DNA of 64,000 bases from Shinella daejeonensis (GCF_024281235.1 NZ_JAHWXY010000008.1:108033-172032), one strand, 5' to 3'; counted from the stretch's first letter, positions 21,060 to 30,876 are shown. Numbers and translations are program-made. The notes: a model not told the origin generated them from the letters alone.

Positions 21060-22043
21060 TCAGAACCGGTCGGCGACCTGGATCCCGGCCGGCCCGAGGA
21101 TGACGGCGACCAGCACGGGCAGGAAGAACAGGATCATCGGCACGGTCAGCTTGGGCGGCAGCGCCGCGGCCTTCTTTTCCGCCTCGTTCATGCGCTGGTC
21201 GCGGCATTCCTGCGCCAGGACCCGGAGCGCCTGCGCCAGGGGCGTGCCGTAGCGTTCGGCCTGGATCAGCGCCTGCGTCACCGATTTCACCGTATCGAGG
21301 CCGACACGCGCGCCGAGGTTCTCATAGGCCGCGCGCCGTTCCTGGAGGAAGGAAAGCTCGGCATTGGTCAGCACCAGTTCCTCGGCCAGCTCCGGCGAGG
21401 CCATGGCGATCTCATCCGCCACGCGCCTCAGCGCGACCTCGATGGAAATGCCGGATTCGACGCAGATCAGCATGAGATCGAGCGCGTCCGGCCATGCCCT
21501 GCGGATCGAGGCCTGCCGCTTGGTGACCTTGTTGGAGATGTAGAGGTTCGGCGCGTAGAAGCCGAGATAGGCGATGCCGATCACCGCCAGCAGGCGCATG
21601 GGCATCGGCTTGTCGGCGAGATTGCCGAGATAGAAGATATAGAAGGAGCCGGCCGCCAGGAAGACGAAGGGCAGCACGAAGCGGGCGAAGAGAAAGACGT
21701 TGAGCGCGTTCTGGGAGCGATAGCCCGCCTGGCGCAGCCGGTTCACCGTATTGCCGTCGACCAGCGCCTCGCGCAGGTTCAGCCGTTCCACGATCTGGCG
21801 GACAGACGTATTGTTCTGCGCTCGCAGGCTGGCCTTGCCCTGTGTCGCCTCGGCGTGCTGGCGCGCGCGCTCGCGGGCGCGGATCTGGTCGCGCTCCAGC
21901 GCCACCGCCTTCATCCGCTTGCCGAGGTCGCCACGCTCGAAATAGGGCGCGGCGAGCGTGTAGAAGGTCGCAAGCACCGTGATCATCACGAGGGCGGGAA
22001 GCAGGACCGCCGGGTCGGTGAGCGTGGAGACGAGTCCGGACAT
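21060..22043 (-). CDS. tadC: Tad inner-membrane platform protein TadC
   Basis: Type II secretion F-domain protein of 327 residues that partners TadB in the inner-membrane platform of the Tad pilus. It has membrane segments at the N-terminus (LLPALVMITVLATFYTLA), in the middle (FVLPFVFLAAGSFYIFYLG) and at the C-terminus (LTVPMILFFLPVLVAVILG). The T2SF core reads DALDLMLICVESGISIEVALRRVADE. It is the last gene of the leftward tad operon, 12 bases after tadB. Confidence 0.92.
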   Translation of the reverse strand: MSGLVSTLTDPAVLLPALVMITVLATFYTLAAPYFERGDLGKRMKAVALERDQIRARERARQHAEATQGKASLRAQNNTSVRQIVERLNLREALVDGNTVNRLRQAGYRSQNALNVFLFARFVLPFVFLAAGSFYIFYLGNLADKPMPMRLLAVIGIAYLGFYAPNLYISNKVTKRQASIRRAWPDALDLMLICVESGISIEVALRRVADEIAMASPELAEELVLTNAELSFLQERRAAYENLGARVGLDTVKSVTQALIQAERYGTPLAQALRVLAQECRDQRMNEAEKKAAALPPKLTVPMILFFLPVLVAVILGPAGIQVADRF

Positions 22044-22055
22044 GATCGCGGGTTC

Positions 22056-23066
22056 CTAGATTTCGAAGTTGATCATGTTGCGCATGATCACGATGCCGAT
22101 CGTCATCCAGATCGCCGACAGGCCGAGGATCAGATGGCCGCGGGGATCCTGGAACAGGATCACGATGTAATCCGGCGAGGTGAGATAGACGAGCAGCGCG
22201 ACGATGAAGGGCAGCGCGCCGATGATCGCGGCGGAAGCCTTGGCCTCCATCGACAGCGCGTTGATCTTCGCCCGCATCTTGCGGCGCTCGCGCAGCACGC
22301 GGGAAAGGTTGCCGAGCGCCTCGGAAAGATTGCCGCCCGCCTGATTCTGGATGGCGATGACGATGGCGAAGAAATTCACTTCCTGAAGCGGGATATTGGT
22401 GAACATGCGCGCGCAGGCGTCCGGCACCCCGAGACCCATCTGCTGCGCCTCGACGACGCGCCGGAACTCCGTCTTCACCGGCTCCTGCCCCTCGGCGGCG
22501 ATGAGCCGCAGCGCGTCGGTGAGCGGCAGGCCCGCCTTGATCGAGCGCACCATGATGTCGAGCGAGTTCGGGAATTCCTCCAGGAACCGCTTGAAGCGGC
22601 GCTTGATCAGGAAGCCGACGAACCAGCGCGGCAGGCCGGCCCCCGCGACGAAAGCGAGGCCGAGGCAGAGAAGCGGCGGCAGGCCGGCGATGAAGGCGAG
22701 CAGCAGTGCGGCGGCTCCGAAAAGCCCGCTGAAAAGATAGAAGCGGCCGACGCTGAGGGTCAGGCCGGCCTGAGCGAGCCTGGCCTTGATGCTGGTCGGA
22801 ATGCGTTTGGTCTGTTCGCGCTGCTTCTTTTCCAGTTCCTTCAGCGAATCCTGCACGGATTTCCGGCGCTTGGAGATTTCCTGCATGCGGTCGCGGGCGG
22901 CCTTGGCCTTGGACTGGTCGGTCTCCGCCGCCTTCACCCGCCGCACGCGGGTCTCCGTCTTCTTCTCGGTCTCGATCCGTGCGAACAGGAGCCCGTAGCA
23001 GAGGCCGCCGGTGGAAAGTGCCGCCAGCGCGATGATCGCCACTATGGTGATGTCCAGCCCGAACAT
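22056..23066 (-). CDS. tadB: Tad inner-membrane platform protein TadB
   Basis: Type II secretion F-domain protein, 336 residues. The ATG at 23066 (MFGLDITIVAIIALAAL) is chosen because it begins directly with the first membrane helix; the frame extends upstream only into cpaF. A charged coiled region (residues 35-85) precedes two further membrane segments. The F-domain is marked by PNSLDIMVRSIKAGLPLTDALRLIAAEG, and membrane helices close the C-terminus. It lies between cpaF and tadC with gaps of 19 and 12 bases. Confidence 0.92.
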   Translation of the reverse strand: MFGLDITIVAIIALAALSTGGLCYGLLFARIETEKKTETRVRRVKAAETDQSKAKAARDRMQEISKRRKSVQDSLKELEKKQREQTKRIPTSIKARLAQAGLTLSVGRFYLFSGLFGAAALLLAFIAGLPPLLCLGLAFVAGAGLPRWFVGFLIKRRFKRFLEEFPNSLDIMVRSIKAGLPLTDALRLIAAEGQEPVKTEFRRVVEAQQMGLGVPDACARMFTNIPLQEVNFFAIVIAIQNQAGGNLSEALGNLSRVLRERRKMRAKINALSMEAKASAAIIGALPFIVALLVYLTSPDYIVILFQDPRGHLILGLSAIWMTIGIVIMRNMINFEI

Positions 23067-23085
23067 GCCGCCGTCCCGTCTGCCC

Positions 23086-24564
23086 TCAGGGCTTTTCCAT
23101 GGCGTCGAGCGTCGCCGCCAGGCGTTTGTCCTCGTTGAAGTAGCGCGCCCGATCCCAGAAATGCGGCTTGCCGATGCCGGTTCCGGCATGGCGGCCGAGG
23201 ATGCGCCCGTTGGCGTCCTCGCCTTCGATCTCGAAGCGCATCAGGTCCTGGGTGACGATGACGTCGCCTTCCATGCCCACGACTTCCGTGACGTGGGTGA
23301 TGCGGCGGGAGCCGTCCCGCAGGCGCGTGGCCTGGATGATGACGTCGATCGAGCCGGCGATGATCTCGCGCACCGTCTTGGCCGGCAGCGTATAGCCGCC
23401 CATGGCGATCATCGATTCCATGCGCGACAGGCATTCGCGCGGCGTGTTGGCGTGGATCGTGCCCATCGAGCCGTCGTGGCCGGTGTTCATCGCCTGCAGG
23501 AGGTCGAACACCTCCGGCCCGCGCACTTCGCCGACGATGATGCGCTCGGGCCGCATGCGCAGGCAGTTCTTGATGAGATCGCGCATGGTGATCTCGCCCT
23601 CGCCCTCGATGTTCGGCGGGCGGGTTTCGAGGCGCACGACATGCGGCTGCTGGAGCTGGAGTTCGGCCGAATCCTCGCAGGTGATGATGCGCTCGTCGGT
23701 ATCGATATAGCGGGTGAGGCAGTTGAGCAGCGTCGTCTTGCCCGAGCCGGTGCCGCCGGAGATCACCAGATTGCACCGCACACGGCCGATGATCTGGAGC
23801 AGCGTCGCACCTTCGGGGGTGATCGATCCGAACCGGACGAGCTGGTCGAGCGTCAGCTTGTCCTTCTTGAACTTGCGGATGGTCAGCGCGGTGCCGTCGA
23901 TGGCCAGCGGCGGCGCGATGACGTTGACGCGCGAGCCGTCCGGCAGGCGGGCGTCGCAGATCGGGCTCGATTCGTCGACACGGCGGCCGACCTGGCTGAC
24001 GATGCGCTGGCAGATGGACAGCAATTGCCCGTTGTCGCGAAAGCGGATCTCGGACTCTTCGACCTTGCCGTTGACCTCGATATAGGTTCTGCCGGCGCCG
24101 TTCACCATGATGTCGGCGATGTCGTCGCGCGCCAGAAGCGGCTCGAGCGGGCCGTATCCGAGCACGTCGTTGCAGATATCGTCGAGCAGTTCCTCCTGCT
24201 CGGAAATCGACATCGCGAAATTCTTGATCGTGATGATGTCGTTGACGATATCGCGGATCTCCTCGCGTGCGCTCTCGGTGTCGAGCTTGGCGAGTTGCGA
24301 CAGGTCGATCGTATCGATCAGCGCCGAGAAGACCTGGCTTTTCGTGTCGTAATAGTCCTCGGTGCGCGTCGGCCGCCGCCGCGCGGCGGAGGGAGAGGGG
24401 GCGACCGGCGGCGCGGATGCCGGCTCGAATGCCGGCTGCGGAGAGACCGGGGCCGCGGGCCGCTCGACGGTCAGCGAATCTCCCGCAGCCGCAGCGGACG
24501 GCGGGGCCGTCTGGGCCGCCCTGCCGCCCCTGCCGAAACCTTCGTTGCCGCGTTTTCCGAACAT
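23086..24564 (-). CDS. cpaF: Tad pilus motor ATPase
   Basis: Hexameric secretion ATPase (TadA/CpaF, VirB11-like) powering pilus extension and retraction, 492 residues. Walker A is [16 protein letters not shown], the Asp box is [10 protein letters not shown], and the Walker B/His-box region spans [30 protein letters not shown]. The first 90 residues are Pro/Ala-rich and likely disordered. I prefer the ATG at 24564; the frame can also start at a TTG three codons earlier. Confidence 0.93.
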   Translation of the reverse strand: MFGKRGNEGFGRGGRAAQTAPPSAAAAGDSLTVERPAAPVSPQPAFEPASAPPVAPSPSAARRRPTRTEDYYDTKSQVFSALIDTIDLSQLAKLDTESAREEIRDIVNDIITIKNFAMSISEQEELLDDICNDVLGYGPLEPLLARDDIADIMVNGAGRTYIEVNGKVEESEIRFRDNGQLLSICQRIVSQVGRRVDESSPICDARLPDGSRVNVIAPPLAIDGTALTIRKFKKDKLTLDQLVRFGSITPEGATLLQIIGRVRCNLVISGGTGSGKTTLLNCLTRYIDTDERIITCEDSAELQLQQPHVVRLETRPPNIEGEGEITMRDLIKNCLRMRPERIIVGEVRGPEVFDLLQAMNTGHDGSMGTIHANTPRECLSRMESMIAMGGYTLPAKTVREIIAGSIDVIIQATRLRDGSRRITHVTEVVGMEGDVIVTQDLMRFEIEGEDANGRILGRHAGTGIGKPHFWDRARYFNEDKRLAATLDAMEKP

Positions 24565-24608
24565 GCCACCCAATCCAGTTCTGTTGTGTCGTCTTTCCGG
24601 TCAGTCCG

Positions 24609-25892
24609 TCATTTGCGTCCGATAAGGCCGAGCATCTTGCCGAGCCCCGCCTTGCGCGCCTTCTTCACCGTCGCCCGGCCGGTCACCAGATGGGCGATTT
24701 GTGAAAAGGTCTCGGCCGTTGGCGCCTTGCGATCGATTTCGGCGATCATGCGTCCGCTGTTGGCGGCCGTTCCGAAGAGCTGGGCGTCGAAGGGGATGAT
24801 GGCGACCGGCTCCACCTCCAGCGGGTCGCAGAAGTCCTCCGGTGTGATTTCCGGCCGTTTCGGCATGCCGACCTGGTTGAGGATCAGATGCGGGCTCTTG
24901 TCGTTGGGCCGCAGCTTTTTCAGCGCGTCGAACAGGTTTTTGGCGTTGCGGAGGTTGGCCAGGTCCGGCATGGCGGTAATGACCACTTCGTCGGCCTCCG
25001 AAAGCACGGAGCGCGTCCACTCGGACCAGCCGTGCGGAATGTCGAGCACGGTGATCGGGGCGCTGCGTTGCAGCAGTTCGACGATGGGCTGGAATGCGCC
25101 GCTTTCGAGATCATAGGTCCGATCCAGCATGGACGGGGCGGCCAGCAGCGACAGGTGCTCGGAGCACTTCGACAGCAGCCGGTCGAGAAAGACTTCGTCC
25201 AGCCGTTCCGGCGCATAGACGGCTTCCGCAATGCCCTGCGGCGGATCCTGGTCGAAATCGATGTTGGCGGTGCCGTAGGGCAGGTCGAGATCCGCGAGGA
25301 TGACCTCCGTCTGGAAGAGGTTGGAGACGTCCCAGGCGCAGTTATGCGCGATGGTGGACGAGCCGCAGCCGCCCTTCGCGCCGATGAAGGCGATGGTGCG
25401 GCCGAGGGGTTCGGCATCCGGATCGACGAAGATCGCCGAAAGGGCGTTCATCAGGTCGGCGACCCCGACGGGGCCTACCATATATTCGGAAATGCCGTTG
25501 CGCAGCAATTCGCGGTAGAGCGTGATATCGTTGTGGCGGCCGACGATGATGACCTTGGTGCTCGGATCGCAGACCTCGGCGAGCGGCGCCAGTTCCTCCA
25601 TGATCGCGCCGGGCTCGGTGGAGGTTTCCAGGATGAGCAGGTTCGGCGTCGGCGCGGAGGCGAACATGCTGGCCGCGGCCGCGATGCTGGCGCTGCTGAT
25701 GCGCAGGCTCACCTTCGACATGCGGCGGTCCTGACCGCAGCGCTCCATGGTGCGGACCATCGCCTCGCTCTCGCAGAAGGCGTGGACGGAGATGCGCGGC
25801 AGCGGGCGCACGGCCTCCAGATCGGCGGGCGCTGTGGTGTCCTCGAAGCGCTCCTGCGCGGCCGGCTCCAACTTGTAGTCTATCGTGCTCAT
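24609..25892 (-). CDS. cpaE: Tad pilus localisation ATPase-like protein
   Basis: A 427-residue CpaE/TadZ protein that positions the pilus machine. The N-terminal half resembles a receiver fold without an obvious phospho-aspartate. The C-terminal half is MinD/ParA-like with the deviant P-loop GAKGGCGSSTIAHN, which keeps the signature lysine but lacks the usual GKT, as is common in this family. LADLDLPYGTANIDFDQDPPQG follows as the Walker A' region. It lies 44 bases upstream of cpaF. Confidence 0.9.
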   Translation of the reverse strand: MSTIDYKLEPAAQERFEDTTAPADLEAVRPLPRISVHAFCESEAMVRTMERCGQDRRMSKVSLRISSASIAAAASMFASAPTPNLLILETSTEPGAIMEELAPLAEVCDPSTKVIIVGRHNDITLYRELLRNGISEYMVGPVGVADLMNALSAIFVDPDAEPLGRTIAFIGAKGGCGSSTIAHNCAWDVSNLFQTEVILADLDLPYGTANIDFDQDPPQGIAEAVYAPERLDEVFLDRLLSKCSEHLSLLAAPSMLDRTYDLESGAFQPIVELLQRSAPITVLDIPHGWSEWTRSVLSEADEVVITAMPDLANLRNAKNLFDALKKLRPNDKSPHLILNQVGMPKRPEITPEDFCDPLEVEPVAIIPFDAQLFGTAANSGRMIAEIDRKAPTAETFSQIAHLVTGRATVKKARKAGLGKMLGLIGRK

Positions 25893-25956
25893 CGCTCGTG
25901 CCCGTTCCTGATGTCCGGCGGACCGGATGGTGATTCCCCGTTGGCTTGCGCGCCCG

Positions 25957-26673
25957 TCACAGCCGCGGCTGTCCCCAGTTGCGATAGTCGTCGATGACGA
26001 CGCCGCGCCGTTCCGCGTCGATGGGCGTCATGCCGCGCGGCTGGACGAGGTCCATCGGATTGGCGATCTGCGCGGCCAGATTGGATTGCGTGGCGCAGCC
26101 GAAATTGCTGTAGTTGCGGTTTTCCATCGTGTTTTCCACGAGGTCCTCCGGCCATTCGCCGCAAGGCGCCGTCTTGGCGGCGATCGACAGGAAGGCCAGG
26201 CGGATGGGGGCCGCGTCGCCATGCCCGCCGGCGTCATAGGCAGTCATGATCATCCGGTCGCGGGGGACGCCGGCGCGGGTGAGCGTCGCGCGGATGTCCT
26301 TGCTGAGCCGTTCGGCCGTCGCGGCGTTGGCCGAGCCGCGCGGCAGCATGATCTGGATGGCGCCGCCCGAGCGGGCCGCGTGATCGGATGCAAATCCGCT
26401 GATGTTGTCGCGCACGGCTGTCGAGAGGCGGCGTTCGCCGGCGGCGATGGGAAGGTCCATCGTCTGCTCCGCCTCGGTCAGCACGATCGGATGGCGCAGG
26501 CGGTAGTCGTCGGGAATGGCGCCCGTCGCGGTGCCGTCCGGCTTCGTGCCGCATCCCGCAAGCCCGGCGACGGACAGGAGCAGCGCGGCGGTCAGGGTGG
26601 CCCGCAGCGCGCCGGCGGCGCGGCGGGAGCGGGCTTCGGCGGGAAAGCGTGGCTGGCTGTATCTATTGCTCAT
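25957..26673 (-). CDS. cpaD: Tad pilus assembly lipoprotein CpaD
   Basis: A 238-residue CpaD family protein, predicted outer-membrane lipoprotein that assists the CpaC secretin. The leader ends in a lipobox SVAGLAGC near residue 41. The CpaD core includes RHPIVLTEAEQTMDLPI and CATQSNLAAQIANPMDLVQPRG, the family's closing signature. It sits 12 bases after cpaC. Confidence 0.9.
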   Translation of the reverse strand: MSNRYSQPRFPAEARSRRAAGALRATLTAALLLSVAGLAGCGTKPDGTATGAIPDDYRLRHPIVLTEAEQTMDLPIAAGERRLSTAVRDNISGFASDHAARSGGAIQIMLPRGSANAATAERLSKDIRATLTRAGVPRDRMIMTAYDAGGHGDAAPIRLAFLSIAAKTAPCGEWPEDLVENTMENRNYSNFGCATQSNLAAQIANPMDLVQPRGMTPIDAERRGVVIDDYRNWGQPRL

Positions 26674-26685
26674 GTCCCTGTCCGA

Positions 26686-28233
26686 TCACTTGTAGATGAA
26701 GCCGATGGAGCCGTGATAGGCGCCGACCGGAGCCGCGTCCTGACGCCGCCCGTAGATCTTGTTGACCTTGCCGAGGAAGAAGCTCGCGGCGTCGTTCGTC
26801 GGATTGAAATTGTCGTCCGGCCGCGACAGCGCGTTGCGCGCGACGGGGCGAACCAGATAGGGCGTGGCGATGATCACCATTTCGGTCTCGTTGCGGACGA
26901 AGTCCTTCGAGCGGAACAGCGTGCCGAAGATCGGGATCTTCGACAGGCCGGGCAGGCCGGAAACCGCCTGGCGGATATCGTCCTTGACGAGGCCGGCGAT
27001 GACGATGGAGCCGCCCGAGGGCAGTTCCACGCTCGTCGTCGCCTCGCGGCGGCGGATGCCGAGCGCCGTCAGGCCCGGAATGGAGCTGTTGCTGATCGAG
27101 GTCGCCGAGCCTTCGAAGGTCGGTTCGGAAACCTCCGTCTCGACGCGCAGGCTGATGCGCCCCGGCGACAGGACGACCGGGCGGAAATTGAGGCGGATGC
27201 CATATTCAACGGTCGAGATGGTGCGGGTGACCGTGGTCTTGCCGGTCTTCTCGTCGGAGCCGATCTCCTGCTCGCTCGGCATGCGGAATTCGCCGCCGAC
27301 ATAGAAGCGGGCCTCCTCGCCGGAAATCGCCGTCAGGCTCGGCTCGGCCAGCGTGCGCATCACGCCGGCCTGTTCCATGGCGCTCATGTAGCTGGCGAGC
27401 GCGACGCCGCCGATCGAGCCGGTGAGCGCGCCTTGCGAGGCCCAGTCGGCCGCGCCGCCGAGATTGGTGGGATTGCGGAAGGAAATGCCGCCGCTGGAGC
27501 CCTGGACGGAGCCGTTGAAGCCGAGCTGCTTGAGCACCTGGCGGCTGACCTCGGCGACGGTGACCTTCAGCGTCACCTGGTCCTCGCCCTCGATCTTCAG
27601 GAGGTTGACGATCTGCGAGCGCTGGCGGTCTTCGCCGAAGATGGCGGAATCGCCGTTGTTGCCCTGGGAGACGATGGTGCGGGTGGTCGCCTCGCCGCCG
27701 GTCAGGAAGATATCGGCGAGCTGGCGCGCCTTGTCGGCGTCCTGCGGCGTGCGCACGGTGCCGTTCAGCACGATATTGTCGGAGATGATCTCCACCTGGA
27801 TGTCGGAATCGGGAATGAAGCGGCGCAGATGCGCCTCCAGCCCGGTGATGTCGCGTTCGACGTCGAGGTCGATGCTGACGATCTCCTCGCCGCCCGGCCC
27901 GAAGATGAAGATATTGGTCTGGCCGACATCCTTGCCGAACAGATAGATGCGGCGGGATGTGCGGGTCACCGCGTCCGCCTTCATCGGATCGGCGACGAGA
28001 ATGTCGTGCGCGTCGGTCGGCAGGTCGATGACGAGCGCCTTGTTGAGACCGAGCTTGATCGATTTGCGCGCGCCCGGGCCGGTGTTCTGGATGCGGACGA
28101 CGGCCGAACCGGCGGCCTCCGCCGTTGCCACCGGCTGGCCGGTGAGGACGGCGGCGGGAAAGCCCGAGAAGGCCAGGCAGAAGGCTGTTCCGCCGACGAC
28201 GGACGCCCGAAAGGTTCTTGCGATTCCTGACAC
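26686..28233 (-). CDS. cpaC: Tad pilus secretin
   Basis: Outer-membrane secretin (CpaC/RcpA), 515 residues, forming the pore for the pilus. A signal peptide is followed by the pilus N-terminal domain (KSIKLGLNKALVIDLPTDAHDILVADP), a BON domain around residues 115-180, and the secretin barrel domain with VELPSGGSIVIAGLVKDD and PFLSKIPIFGTLFRS-like sequence (LSKIPIFGTLFRS). The order matches family members. The start lies 13 bases after the cpaB stop. Confidence 0.93.
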   Translation of the reverse strand: MSGIARTFRASVVGGTAFCLAFSGFPAAVLTGQPVATAEAAGSAVVRIQNTGPGARKSIKLGLNKALVIDLPTDAHDILVADPMKADAVTRTSRRIYLFGKDVGQTNIFIFGPGGEEIVSIDLDVERDITGLEAHLRRFIPDSDIQVEIISDNIVLNGTVRTPQDADKARQLADIFLTGGEATTRTIVSQGNNGDSAIFGEDRQRSQIVNLLKIEGEDQVTLKVTVAEVSRQVLKQLGFNGSVQGSSGGISFRNPTNLGGAADWASQGALTGSIGGVALASYMSAMEQAGVMRTLAEPSLTAISGEEARFYVGGEFRMPSEQEIGSDEKTGKTTVTRTISTVEYGIRLNFRPVVLSPGRISLRVETEVSEPTFEGSATSISNSSIPGLTALGIRRREATTSVELPSGGSIVIAGLVKDDIRQAVSGLPGLSKIPIFGTLFRSKDFVRNETEMVIIATPYLVRPVARNALSRPDDNFNPTNDAASFFLGKVNKIYGRRQDAAPVGAYHGSIGFIYK

Positions 28234-28245
28234 GTTCCGTTCCTC

Positions 28246-29055
28246 TTACCTGGGTTCCGCGCTTCTGTTGCCGCTGACGATCTCTCCGGTCTTGATCACC
28301 TGGATGACCGGCATGCCCGCGCCGCCGCTGAGCAGATAGTCCGCCGCGGTCGTATCCGGTTCCTGTGCGTCGGCGACGCTGCGCAGCGCCAGCGACAGCC
28401 GCTCCGCCATCTGCTGGGCGACGGCGATCACCTTGGTCTGGTCGGGCGTCAGCTCCAGCGTTGCCGTGGTGCCGATCACCGATTTCGAGCCGTCCTCGTT
28501 TTCCTGGATCTGCTGGTCGATCGCCAGGACGCGGACGTTGGAAAGCACGTTCTCGGTGAGATAGGCGCCGGTGTCGTTCCGGCGCACCATGACGACGTCG
28601 ACCCGGTCGTTGGGCAGGATGAAGCCGCCGGCGCCGGTTGCGACCGAGATTTCCGTGGCGACCGCCCGCTTGCCGGCCGGCAGCAGCGACGACATGATGC
28701 GGCTGCTGGAATCGGTGATCTTTTCGGGGCGGATCGGTTCGCCGTTGAAGATCGGCATGCGCACGATCGCCCCTTCCAGCGTCTCGATCGCATCCGGCCG
28801 GTTCCGGTCGGTGATGAAACCCTCGACCATGGATTTCTCCGGCCAGGCGGCCCAGATGAGGCTGTCGGGATTGAGCCTCGCGCCGACCGGCAGGCTTTCG
28901 CGCGCCACCAGCACGTTGACCGTCGGTTCGCGTTCGACCACGGCCTCGGTCGGAGCTTTATCCGCTCCGCCGCGGGCGATCTGCAAGGCGAGAAAGCCTG
29001 CGACGCCCGCCGAGACGACGGCTACTGCCAGAATGATGATTCGCGCCGGTTTCAT
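28246..29055 (-). CDS. cpaB: Tad pilus assembly protein CpaB
   Basis: A 269-residue CpaB/RcpC protein with an N-terminal membrane anchor (IIILAVAVVSAGVAGFLALQIA) and an SAF-like domain (VLVARESLPVGARLNPDSL). A conserved GFILPNDRVDVVMVRR block follows. It is thought to work in the periplasm with the secretin. It heads the cpaB-C-D-E-F-tadB-C series after a terminator that follows cpaA. Confidence 0.92.
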   Translation of the reverse strand: MKPARIIILAVAVVSAGVAGFLALQIARGGADKAPTEAVVEREPTVNVLVARESLPVGARLNPDSLIWAAWPEKSMVEGFITDRNRPDAIETLEGAIVRMPIFNGEPIRPEKITDSSSRIMSSLLPAGKRAVATEISVATGAGGFILPNDRVDVVMVRRNDTGAYLTENVLSNVRVLAIDQQIQENEDGSKSVIGTTATLELTPDQTKVIAVAQQMAERLSLALRSVADAQEPDTTAADYLLSGGAGMPVIQVIKTGEIVSGNRSAEPR

Positions 29056-29170
29056 ATCGCTTCCCTGGGATGCGGATTCTTCTATCGGCGCAGATTGACC
29101 GGCAAAGGTGTAATTATGGTTAATGCCAGCCTTACGGTCATGGTGAACGCAGCCTTAACGGCGTGACGGC

Positions 29171-29200
29171 AAAAAGCCGGCGCTCTTGCGAGGCCGGCCT
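29171..29200 (-). terminator. Rho-independent terminator after cpaA
   Basis: On the minus strand, GCCGGC arms (29198-29193 and 29181-29176) surround an 11-base loop and are followed at once by TTTTT (29175-29171). It separates cpaA from cpaB, so the lower operon probably has its own promoter or depends on partial read-through. Confidence 0.7.
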
Positions 29201-29229
29201 GGTCGGACGAAAGAGGAGGATAAGTGGCG

Positions 29230-29742
29230 TCAGCCCGCGCCGCCAAGTGCGGCGATCATCAGCGGGGAGGAAGGATAGGCGAGAAAGGCGGCGGCGCCGA
29301 TGGCGATGCCATAGGGCACTTTCTTGCCCGCCAGCAGATGGCCGGGAACCGGCAGGCCGGTGGCAAGGATGCTATTGGTATGGGCGCGCAGCGACAGGAT
29401 GGCGATCACCAGCACGCCGCCGAAGAAGGAGACGAAAACGAGATATTCGACGAGCGAAAGGCTCATCCCGAACCATACGGCGCTCGCCGTCAGCAGCTTG
29501 GCGTCGCCGCCGCCCATGATGTTGAGGGCGAAGAGCGCGAAACAGACCGCGAAGACTGCGAGCCCGGCGGCAAGGTGCTGGGCGATATCGGCAAGCCCGA
29601 GGCCGGCCAGCGGCGCGACGAGGATAAAGGCGGCCAGCAGTACGGCCGAAACCCGGTTGGGAATCGTCATGGTGAAGAGATCGGAAAAGGCCGCGACCGC
29701 AAGGCAGAGCGGAAAGACCACGAAGATGATGGCTTGGGTCAT
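29230..29742 (-). CDS. cpaA: Prepilin peptidase of the Tad system
   Basis: Membrane-bound A24 aspartic peptidase (CpaA/TadV), 170 residues, which cuts the leader off Flp prepilins and TadE-type pseudopilins. The two catalytic aspartates are expected in FSDLFTMTIPNRVS (first) and MGGGDAKLLTASAVW (second, GxGD-like motif); both are present. The family lacks the N-terminal methylase domain of PilD, and so does this protein. The ATG at 29742 has AAAGGAAG upstream. Confidence 0.93.
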   Translation of the reverse strand: MTQAIIFVVFPLCLAVAAFSDLFTMTIPNRVSAVLLAAFILVAPLAGLGLADIAQHLAAGLAVFAVCFALFALNIMGGGDAKLLTASAVWFGMSLSLVEYLVFVSFFGGVLVIAILSLRAHTNSILATGLPVPGHLLAGKKVPYGIAIGAAAFLAYPSSPLMIAALGGAG

Positions 29743-29785
29743 GCGGCTTCCTTTCATTGATGGCTTGAACTGCTATGAAAGCAGA

Positions 29786-29812
29786 AAGCCGCCTCAACAA
29801 GAGAGGCGGCTT
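29786..29812 (-). terminator. Hairpin between pilA and cpaA
   Basis: Ten-base arms (AAGCCGCCTC / GAGGCGGCTT) with a 7-base loop lie 23 bases past the pilA stop and 44 bases before the cpaA start. The minus-strand exit is only modestly T-rich (TTTC), so it may act as a partial terminator that keeps pilin mRNA in excess of assembly genes. Confidence 0.65.
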
Positions 29813-29834
29813 CCAATCGGGTATTTTTGTGGGC

Positions 29835-30023
29835 TTATTCGCCCATGGCCGTCTTAGCCTTACCCATTTCGGTGCTGAGACCATCGAACACTTCATTCAG
29901 AGAAGAGCCGAGGGTCGTCGCGCCGGCGATCAGGGCGACGGAAATGAGAGCTGCGATCAGGCCATATTCGATGGCGGTCGCGCCGGATTCGTCCTTCATG
30001 AGACGAGCGAAGATGTTGGTCAT
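29835..30023 (-). CDS. pilA: Flp-family type IVb major pilin
   Basis: A 62-residue prepilin. The short basic leader MTNIFARLMKDESG is followed by ATAIEYGLIAALISVALI; CpaA would cut after the glycine, leaving the glutamate at mature position 5. The start at 30023 has CCAGGAGAACACC upstream, while the longer frame to 30068 lacks support. It is the first gene of the tad region and is insulated by a hairpin. Confidence 0.95.
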   Translation of the reverse strand: MTNIFARLMKDESGATAIEYGLIAALISVALIAGATTLGSSLNEVFDGLSTEMGKAKTAMGE

Positions 30024-30341
30024 GGTGTTCTCCTGGCTCCACGATATTGGGTTCAGCACGTCCGCCAACGTTCTGTTGTTCGGATGACTGCAACCTTAGC
30101 GGCAGTGGATTGCCATCCACTTAAGAAAACCGGTTAATACGATCCTAAGAAGCGTTGGTGGATTCTATGATGAATCATTGCTTTAAATTCTGATAAGTCT
30201 CTGATTTATATGGATTGTTTACGGGGCATCCTCTCCGGGTGGGGTGTTTCTACGTGAAAACAGGCTTGGATTGTAATTTCCCGCTTAAGGCTTCGTTCAC
30301 CAATAGCGGCGATGCTGGGGCCTGATTTATCGCCGGGGTGG
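30024..30341. promoter_or_regulatory. Divergent control region of the tad locus
   Basis: This 318-base AT-richer gap separates leftward pilA from the rightward secretin-domain gene and must hold both promoters. A perfect dyad AGTGGAT-TGCC-ATCCACT (30104-30121) lies about 80 bases upstream of pilA and is a candidate operator. I could not assign -35/-10 boxes with confidence. Confidence 0.4.
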
Positions 30342-30761
30342 ATGCGAATGGCACAGGACAGGGTTTCGGCAAAGGGCGTCGCAAAGGGCGCGGCGATCGC
30401 AGCGGTCGCGGTGCTGACCGCCGCCGCAGCCGCCGCGCAGGAGCCGATGATGCGGGTCTATATGGATCACGCGCGCGTGCTCAAGCTCGACCGGCCCGTC
30501 AGCAAGGTCATCATCGGCAATGCCGACGTCGCCGACGCGACGGTGGCCGACTCCCGGACCATCGTTCTCACGGGCCGCAATTTCGGCACGACGAACCTTG
30601 TGCTTCTCGATGCGGACGGCAACGCCATCGTCGACGAGCGTATCCTGGTGTCGATCGACGAGGGCAATACGGTGCGGGTGTTCCGCCAGACCAGCCGCTC
30701 GGTTCTCTCCTGTACGCCCAATTGCGAGGTTCACGCCGCGCGCCCGCCATCCGGCGGCTGA
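30342..30761 (+). CDS. Stand-alone secretin N-terminal-domain protein (Tad-associated)
   Basis: A 139-residue exported protein with a leader rich in alanine (VAVLTAAAAAAQ) and one pilus-assembly N-terminal domain like that at the front of CpaC (RVLKLDRPVSKVIIGNADVADATVADSRTIVLTGR covers it). There is no secretin barrel. Its C-terminal tail has two cysteines (SCTPNCE) that could pair. The frame opens at 30312; I prefer ATG 30342 after CGGGGTGG, and 30348 is also possible. It probably binds the pilus secretin or its partners; that role is inference from domain and position. Confidence 0.75.
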   Translation: MRMAQDRVSAKGVAKGAAIAAVAVLTAAAAAAQEPMMRVYMDHARVLKLDRPVSKVIIGNADVADATVADSRTIVLTGRNFGTTNLVLLDADGNAIVDERILVSIDEGNTVRVFRQTSRSVLSCTPNCEVHAARPPSGG

Positions 30762-30876
30762 TCCGGCGGCTTCCCCGTCCGGAAACGGGATTTCCGGCGA
30801 ATGCCGGATAAATCACAAACGAAATGTAAAGGGTCCGCCGCATAGGCTTGCGGGAAAGCCATTGGGGTGGATCGCG

